A stretch of 64,000 nucleotides of DNA from Hyphomicrobiales bacterium. GTDB taxonomy: Bacteria > Pseudomonadota > Alphaproteobacteria > Rhizobiales > Rhizobiaceae. The translations under genes and the position numbers were made by a program. The stretch's first letter is position 1. Each line of letters begins with the position of its first letter. This document shows positions 58,664 to 64,000 of the stretch, one piece after another. The DNA is taken from NCBI GenBank assembly GCA_900470195.1, contig UEIJ01000007.1, positions 1-64,000 of the forward strand, written 5' to 3'. The notes under the pieces are model-generated. The model was not told the DNA's origin. It saw only the letters and a program-made list of their open reading frames with translations, and did no database searches.

Positions 58664-58757
58664 TTGACCAGTTGCTGGCAACAAGTGGGGGATGCGGCAA
58701 AGGTCTTCCGGCAATAGAATAACGAGCAATCTGTCTCGCTCCACGGGAGGAATCGAG

Positions 58758-58988
58758 ATGAGGACGTTTGTGTTTTTAATTCTATTCCTTGTGGTTGGCG
58801 TCGCGACACCCGCTTTCGCTCAGTCCGGCGGCAATGGCGGCGATGGGGGAAGCACGGGAAATGGAATGCCGGGATGTGATGGCGGCACCAATCCCGCCGC
58901 TGACGGAAAATTCTACGTCCCGGGAACGCATCAGGAATGCAATCCAAGCGACGACGACAGAGCCCGTGCTCAGAAAAAGTCGAAGTAA
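58758..58988 (+). CDS. Small exported Gly-rich protein (76 aa)
   Basis: Begins with a signal peptide (MRTFVFLILFLVVGVATPAF, cleavage after AFA), then a Gly/Asn-rich stretch (SGGNGGDGGSTGNGMPG), one Cys pair (MPGCDGG ... HQECNPS) and a basic end (DDDRARAQKKSK). The start is at ATG 58758 with GGGAGG upstream. It is probably a small periplasmic protein; no family is recognised. It lies between folC and the terminator before trxA. Confidence 0.7.
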   Translation: MRTFVFLILFLVVGVATPAFAQSGGNGGDGGSTGNGMPGCDGGTNPAADGKFYVPGTHQECNPSDDDRARAQKKSK

Positions 58989-59015
58989 GTCCGAACTCTT
59001 TCTGCGCACCAACAA

Positions 59016-59041
59016 AAACCCGGCTCGAAGGCCGGGTTTTG
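59016..59041. terminator. Terminator between convergent small exported gene and trxA
   Basis: 10-bp stem AAAACCCGGC / GCCGGGTTTT with a 6-nt loop and T/A-rich flanks on both sides, serving both convergent transcripts. Confidence 0.85.
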
Positions 59042-59060
59042 CTTTTTTATGGTGCTGTTC

Positions 59061-59384
59061 TTACGCAGCCGAAGCCTTGATCCAGTCGGCGAGGCGGCTC
59101 TTCGGAGCAGCGCCGACCATATTGGCGGCGAGTTCGCCGTCCTTGAACATCAGAAGCGTCGGGATCGAACGCACGCCGAACTGCGCGGCCAGTTCCGGAT
59201 TCTCATCGATGTTCACCTTGGCGATCTTGACCTGACCGGCCATTTCACTCGCGATTTCGTCCAGAGCCGGGGCGATCATCTTGCACGGACCGCACCATTC
59301 CGCCCAGAAATCCACCACGACAGGCTCGCTCGACTGAAGAACGTCCGACTGAAAATTGCTGTTATCGACCTTAACGGTTGCCAT
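59061..59384 (-). CDS. trxA: Thioredoxin 1
   Basis: 107-aa cytoplasmic disulphide reductase. The active site is [20 protein letters not shown] (Cys-Gly-Pro-Cys), with the cis-proline loop in [13 protein letters not shown]. The start is at ATG 59384 ([11 protein letters not shown]) after an AGGA-like site; the in-frame codons upstream to 59435 are not thioredoxin-like. It is downstream of addA in the same direction with a 78-bp gap. The trxA-addA-addB neighbourhood is usual for Rhizobiales. Confidence 0.97.
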   Translation of the reverse strand: MATVKVDNSNFQSDVLQSSEPVVVDFWAEWCGPCKMIAPALDEIASEMAGQVKIAKVNIDENPELAAQFGVRSIPTLLMFKDGELAANMVGAAPKSRLADWIKASAA

Positions 59385-59462
59385 AGGGCTATCCTCTTTT
59401 CTCACCAAGAACGGCAGACGTCTTTCCAGACTCACAACACAATCCGCTCTTTATTCGCTATA

Positions 59463-62400
59463 TCATGTGGCGTGTCTGCTGCCATCCGTCAAGTTCTGGT
59501 TCGTCACCTTTACTTGAGAGTCTTTCAGGGACTGCAACGCCTCGTCCAGAATCGCATCCGACAAGGGCATCAAAAACGGGCCTTCGGTGAACAGAAGCGC
59601 CGTTTCGACAATCCGCCCCGGATAGAGCGGCGCCAGCAATTCCCGGTAGAGCGCAAGCTGCGCCCGATAGGCGAAAGGGACCGCTTCGATGGTTTTCGGC
59701 GGTGGTCGATTGGTCTTGTAATCCACGATCAGCACACGGTCCTCGCCAACGCTGATACGGTCGATCTGGCCTGACACCGCGTGATCGCGCCCGCCCAGCT
59801 CGATCGTGCCCATGATGGCCACCTCCCCGCGTGAGCCTTCGGCAAAGACAGGCGCATAGGTCGGATCATCCAGAATGGTCCGCACACTTTGCCATGCCAT
59901 CTGGCGCTCCGTTTCCGGCCAATCGGCGGCGATCCGGTCAAGATAGTCATGCGCAAGCGTTGCACGGTCAGCCTGCGGCACATCGGGCAGATATTGCAGC
60001 AGCATGTGGATTGCCGTGCCGCGCCGCAGCGCAAAGGCCGGTGTCCCGTTGCCCTGACCCAGAACTGGCGAAATCGTATCGAGCGGCGGCTCTTCATCGG
60101 CTTCGATCAGCGCCGACGCGCCGGACGGCGCCAGCGGGCGCGGCAGTCCGGTTTCCGGCTTTATCGGGCGCAGATAGTCGAGCGGCAGTGACGGCAGTTT
60201 ATGCTCTTCGGCTCTATCCTGATCGGCAATCTCGACCATTCCGCGCGGCGTATTGCGATAACGCCTTGCGGCAACTTTCAGCACGGGGTGCACGAATGTC
60301 TCGGCCTTCGCGGCCAGCGCATCCTCGACAAGACGATGCCATGTCTCGCCGCTTTCGCGCGTGCCGCGATAGCCGCAAATGATGAGGCGATCTTCGGCCC
60401 GCGTCATGCCGACATAAAGCAGGCGGCGATATTCTTCCTCCGCCCGTGTTTTCAGCTTATCGATCTGCGCCGCCGTGAACCCGGTCTGGTATCCGGCATT
60501 CGGCTGCCAGAGATAGCCCTTCACCGGGGAATTATCGTTCGAAAGATCAAAAGGAATGAGCTTTGGCGCGCGGCTGCCGGTCCAGACCGCGCTTCCCGGA
60601 TCGACCAGGAACACCACCGCCCCTTCCAGCCCCTTGGCGGCGTGGACGGTCATGATGCGCACTTCATTGCGGCCCTGATCGAGTTCGCGCTTGATTTCCG
60701 GCGATGCCGCTTCCAGCGTTTCAAGAAAGGCTTGCAGGCCGGGCAAACCGGCACGCTCGGCGGAAAGCGCATAATTCTGGAATTCATCGATGATGTCGCC
60801 CGCCTCCGGCCCCAACCGCGCCAGAAGTTTTCGCCGTGCACCGTCTGCACTCAATATGCGCGCATAGAATTCGAACACCGGCATGGTGTCGGCCATATTG
60901 CGCCAGCGACTCAAGGTCTTGTGCACCTCGGCCAGCGCGGCATCGCCACGCGAGACCTGATAAAGCCGCTCGAACAGCGTAAGGCTTGAACCGCGCGGAT
61001 GGGCAATCTCGAAGAGCTGATCGTCATCCCAGCCAAACAGCGGACTTTTGAGGACAGACGCCAGTGAAAGATCATCCGAGGGCTGCAGCACAAAACGCCC
61101 AAGCGCCATCAGGTCCTGAACGGCGATATGGCTGGTGAGGCGCAGGCGGTCGGCCCCCGCCACCGGGACGGACAGGTTTTTCAGCGCCCGTGACAGAGCA
61201 GGCATGAACTGGTCGCGCTTTCGCACCAGAACCATGATGTCGCGCGGCATGATCCGCCGGTTCTGTCCGGGAATAGCTTCGCCGCTATCCAGCCAGTGGC
61301 GAATGGTGGCCGCAATCTGATCCGCCAGACGGACAGCGGGTGCCGCCAGATGATCGACCGGCTCGCGCCAGTCGTCGGGTTCTTCCACCGCTTCCGGCGT
61401 CAGCATGTCCCAGATTTCCACCTCGCCCGGCGCATCGGAACGAATGGCTTCATGTACCGTTGCGCCCGCCAGGCCGCGATTGGCCTCAGGTCTGGCAAAA
61501 ACCTCGTCCACCGCCTGCAAAACATCGGGAGCGGAACGGAACGAGAAATTGAGGCTGACGCGCTCGAATTTGAGTTCCGCATCTTCCGCCCGCAGGCTGA
61601 CGGAACGCCCCTGCGCCGCAAAATCCTCCGGCACTGCGCCCTGAAACGAATAGATCGATTGTTTTTCGTCACCGACGGCGAAGAGTGTACGGCCGATATT
61701 GCGCTGGCCGAGGCCGGAGAAAAACTCCTCCGACAACATGCGGATCACCTGCCACTGGTCGGGGCTGGTATCCTGCGCCTCATCGACCAGAATATGGTCG
61801 ATGCCGCGATCAAGCTTGTATTGCACCCATTGCCCTGCCCCGTTGCGGGCAAGCAGCGCCACGGTCCGGGTGATGAGATCTTCGAAATCGAGCAGGCCGC
61901 GCTGGCGCTTCAGGTCATGATAGCGTTGCAGCAGATTGTCGACCAGCGTCAGCGCGGCAAGATTGAGCCGCACAAGGCGCAACTCCTTCAGCCGGTCCAG
62001 CCCCTGTTCGACACGCGCCGCCGCCGCGTCGAAATCCTCCTCGAAATCCGGCAGAAGTTTTTTCACCGCTGCCGAGCAGACATAGGAACCGGATTTCGGC
62101 TCGCCGGTGCTCTTCAGGAAGGCGGCGCGCAACACGGCCTCGCGGTCGCGCTGGTTCGTCACCTTATCGAAACGCCGAAGCTGCAGTGCAAAATCCTGCG
62201 CGCGCGACGCCCCCTTCTGGACCGACATGATAAGATCGAGCGCATCGTCGGAAAATTCCGGTATCGGCCAGAGGTCGGCCAGAAGATCGTCTTCACTGGT
62301 TTGCGGGTCGAAGCCGAATGCCCGGTGCAAAGCTTCGCTGCGATGCGCCGCCACGCCCAATTCGGCGATATAGGTCTGCAAGCCGTTGCGCCGGCTTACG

Positions 62401-63005
62401 GCCTCATCGAGAAGCGATTGCAGGCCCATCTCGCCTGCTGCCTGCAAAACATCCGCAAAGGCCGCGGCGAGCTCCATGTCACCGCCGCCATGCGCGTTTT
62501 CGAGCAACTGTCGCCGTGCTTCACCGACAAGTGCGGCCTGCATCAGATCGTCCATCATCTCGAAATGACCGGCAATGTTTGCCTCAAGCGGGAACTGGTG
62601 CAGGATTGCTTCGCAGAAAGCGTGGATGGTCTGGATTTTAAGCCCGCCCGGCGTTTCCAGCGCACGCGCGAACAGCCTTCGCGCTGCCGCAAGACGGGCA
62701 TCGCCCGGTCTGCGCCCCTCAAGCGATTTCAGGCGTTCGGCCAGCTCTTCATCGGGCAAGACGGCCCATTCGGAAAGCCGCATGAACACGCGATTCTGCA
62801 TCACCGCCGCCGCCGCCTTCGTATAGGTGAGACAGAGAATCTTGGACGGGTCGGTGCCTTCCAGCAACAGGCGGATAACACGTTCGGTCAGAACATGCGT
62901 CTTGCCGGAACCCGCATTGGCGGAAACCCAGACGGACGCTGACGGATCGGCGGCCCTGCCCTGCGCAAACAATGTTTCCGGCGGAATATGGAGCTTCTTC
63001 TTCAT
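59463..63005 (-). CDS. addA: Double-strand break repair helicase-nuclease AddA
   Basis: UvrD-like helicase plus RecB-type nuclease, ~1180 aa, of the AddAB complex (alphaproteobacterial counterpart of RecBCD) that resects DNA ends for RecA. Walker A is SANAGSGKTHVLTERVIRLL. Further helicase motifs are LLDFEDLITRT, ILVDEAQDTSPDQWQVIRML, GDEKQSIYSFQGA and VHAAKGLEGAVVFLVD. The C-terminal nuclease has GQIDRISVGEDRVLIVDYKT. The start is ATG 63005, overlapping the addB stop by 4 bp (ATGA). Confidence 0.97.
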   Translation of the reverse strand: MKKKLHIPPETLFAQGRAADPSASVWVSANAGSGKTHVLTERVIRLLLEGTDPSKILCLTYTKAAAAVMQNRVFMRLSEWAVLPDEELAERLKSLEGRRPGDARLAAARRLFARALETPGGLKIQTIHAFCEAILHQFPLEANIAGHFEMMDDLMQAALVGEARRQLLENAHGGGDMELAAAFADVLQAAGEMGLQSLLDEAVSRRNGLQTYIAELGVAAHRSEALHRAFGFDPQTSEDDLLADLWPIPEFSDDALDLIMSVQKGASRAQDFALQLRRFDKVTNQRDREAVLRAAFLKSTGEPKSGSYVCSAAVKKLLPDFEEDFDAAAARVEQGLDRLKELRLVRLNLAALTLVDNLLQRYHDLKRQRGLLDFEDLITRTVALLARNGAGQWVQYKLDRGIDHILVDEAQDTSPDQWQVIRMLSEEFFSGLGQRNIGRTLFAVGDEKQSIYSFQGAVPEDFAAQGRSVSLRAEDAELKFERVSLNFSFRSAPDVLQAVDEVFARPEANRGLAGATVHEAIRSDAPGEVEIWDMLTPEAVEEPDDWREPVDHLAAPAVRLADQIAATIRHWLDSGEAIPGQNRRIMPRDIMVLVRKRDQFMPALSRALKNLSVPVAGADRLRLTSHIAVQDLMALGRFVLQPSDDLSLASVLKSPLFGWDDDQLFEIAHPRGSSLTLFERLYQVSRGDAALAEVHKTLSRWRNMADTMPVFEFYARILSADGARRKLLARLGPEAGDIIDEFQNYALSAERAGLPGLQAFLETLEAASPEIKRELDQGRNEVRIMTVHAAKGLEGAVVFLVDPGSAVWTGSRAPKLIPFDLSNDNSPVKGYLWQPNAGYQTGFTAAQIDKLKTRAEEEYRRLLYVGMTRAEDRLIICGYRGTRESGETWHRLVEDALAAKAETFVHPVLKVAARRYRNTPRGMVEIADQDRAEEHKLPSLPLDYLRPIKPETGLPRPLAPSGASALIEADEEPPLDTISPVLGQGNGTPAFALRRGTAIHMLLQYLPDVPQADRATLAHDYLDRIAADWPETERQMAWQSVRTILDDPTYAPVFAEGSRGEVAIMGTIELGGRDHAVSGQIDRISVGEDRVLIVDYKTNRPPPKTIEAVPFAYRAQLALYRELLAPLYPGRIVETALLFTEGPFLMPLSDAILDEALQSLKDSQVKVTNQNLTDGSRHAT

Positions 63006-64000
63006 GCCTCGCCCTCCCCGCCAGCATCGCCTCCGGCAGACCATTCCAGCACCCGCGCCAGATGATCGTAATCGCCCGTCAGGTCGGTTTCGCGAAACGG
63101 TAATGCGCGGGAAAGATAACCTTTTTCCGGCTTCTGATACTCAGCCAGCAATTGCGCCAGCCGCTGCCAGGATTCTTCGCCAAGCGCCGGCGCGGTTTTC
63201 TCCGACGGCGGTCGTCCGATCTTGAGGATCGACTCCGGCTTTACCTCGCCGCCCGCCTTGAGGCGCACATAGGTAAGGTCCGAAGCACGGACCGAGCCCA
63301 GTTCCCGGAACGCGCCGCGCACCAGAAGTGCGGCTTCCAGCGCCAACTGCGGCGACAGCAGCACATGCGCCTGTCTGGGCGACGGTGTCGAGCCGGTCTT
63401 GTAGTCGATGATTTCCGCTGTCCCGTCACGCATCAGGTCGATGCGGTCAGCACGGCCCGAAAGCGTAATGCCAAGCCCTTCGACCTCGCGTTTATCGGAT
63501 GCAATTTCGGCAAAGCGGGTTTGCACATTATAGGCGCGCTCGCGCTCCCAGGCTAGAAACTGCGGAATGAGCGCCGTGAAGCGCGGCCACCACACGGCTT
63601 CGATTTCGGTCGGCAGGTCCATATCGGCAAAAAGAATGCGCCCCAGCTCCATCAGACGTTCAGCGGCATCGGGCGCCAGCGGATCGATTGCCTCTTGCGT
63701 GAAATGGCCCAGAATATCGTGGAACAAGGTGCCGCGCTCTGCCGCCGCCGGGTCACGGATCAGAGGCTCCAGAGGCCGCAGTTTCAGTATCTTTTTCGCA
63801 AAGATCGCATAAGGGTCACGGCGCAGCGTTTCGATTTCCGTCACCGAAAAATGCTTCGGACGGGCAGCGACAGGCGGGGCAGGTTCCGGGCGCTTGACGA
63901 AAGGCACGTCAGGTGCCTGATCGATTTCCCGTGACCACTGGATGAAACGCGTTCCGCGCCTGCGCGTTTCGGCAGTCACATCAGCGCCCAGCACCGTTTC
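63002..64000 (-). CDS. addB: AddB C-terminal part (gene continues past the window)
   Basis: The C-terminal ~333 residues of AddB, the second subunit of AddAB; the rest lies beyond position 64000. The PD-(D/E)xK nuclease is visible: TLFHDILGHFTQEAIDPLAP, GRADRIDLMRDGTAEIIDYK (Asp, Glu-x-Lys-like IDYKTG) and SPQLALEAALLVRGAF (the Q-x-x-x-Y-like region). RPKHFSVTEIETLRRDPYAI is the conserved segment before the nuclease. The stop overlaps the addA start by 4 bp, so the two subunits are coupled. Confidence 0.95.
   Translation of the reverse strand, partial: ETVLGADVTAETRRRGTRFIQWSREIDQAPDVPFVKRPEPAPPVAARPKHFSVTEIETLRRDPYAIFAKKILKLRPLEPLIRDPAAAERGTLFHDILGHFTQEAIDPLAPDAAERLMELGRILFADMDLPTEIEAVWWPRFTALIPQFLAWERERAYNVQTRFAEIASDKREVEGLGITLSGRADRIDLMRDGTAEIIDYKTGSTPSPRQAHVLLSPQLALEAALLVRGAFRELGSVRASDLTYVRLKAGGEVKPESILKIGRPPSEKTAPALGEESWQRLAQLLAEYQKPEKGYLSRALPFRETDLTGDYDHLARVLEWSAGGDAGGEGEA

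Noticed and set aside
61296..62942. 548-codon plus-strand frame opposite addA
   Set aside because: Antisense shadow; AddA motifs run through the whole region.

Overview
The window is chromosomal DNA from an alphaproteobacterium of the Brucella/Ochrobactrum group (Rhizobiales). The right-hand 39 kb has the conserved housekeeping order gshB, pyrF, pmtA, dnaJ-dnaK, pheT-pheS, rplT-rpmI, infC, trpF-trpB-trpA, accD-folC, trxA, addA-addB. It also has rhizobial palindromic repeats and tight, GC-rich, translationally coupled operons. Genus is inferred from gene content and order, not from a marker gene.

The left 24.8 kb is accessory DNA stacked inside the competence gene comM, which is broken into at least three parts. 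comM codons 1 to about 33 lie at 24763-24861, next to gshB. Codons about 31 to 77 lie at 9745-9884. The rest must lie left of the window. Between the first two pieces sits a ~14.9 kb element (about 9885-24762). Left of the second piece sits a different, incomplete element (1 to about 9744).

The ~14.9 kb element starts with a large serine integrase 20-odd bases inside its left end. Both ends carry half of what reads as one palindromic attP. It encodes a family-B DNA polymerase with the motif layout of primer-independent piPolB (the hallmark of 'pipolins') and a complete tyrosine integrase. It also carries a restriction module: one polypeptide with two full cytosine-5 methyltransferase domains, divergent from an mcrB-mcrC pair. 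This matches the LlaJI type of restriction-modification, with the two methyltransferases fused. The AT-rich right part has a small HUH-Rep-like protein, three small membrane or exported proteins and an XRE regulator. The combination (piPolB, serine plus tyrosine integrases, fused-methylase LlaJI-like module, comM site) is the most novel thing in the window.

The outer-left element is driven by a four-gene overlapping operon of three large tyrosine-recombinase-family proteins and one small protein (3032-9195), a Tn554/recombinase-trio-like module. Its visible cargo is an XRE regulator, an unrecognised protein, a DUF6634-like protein and a calcineurin-like phosphoesterase.

The core region has one more apparent acquisition: an AT-rich bacterial tyrosinase gene (27204-28763) between an SMP-30 lactonase gene and a decayed fragment of a second SMP-30 copy. 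Other points of note are infC starting at AUU, an RpoH-type heat-shock promoter before dnaK, a repeated ~39-bp leader element that directly precedes both pheS and rpmI, an AccD without its zinc-ribbon cysteines, and a conserved unknown gene coupled between trpB and trpA.
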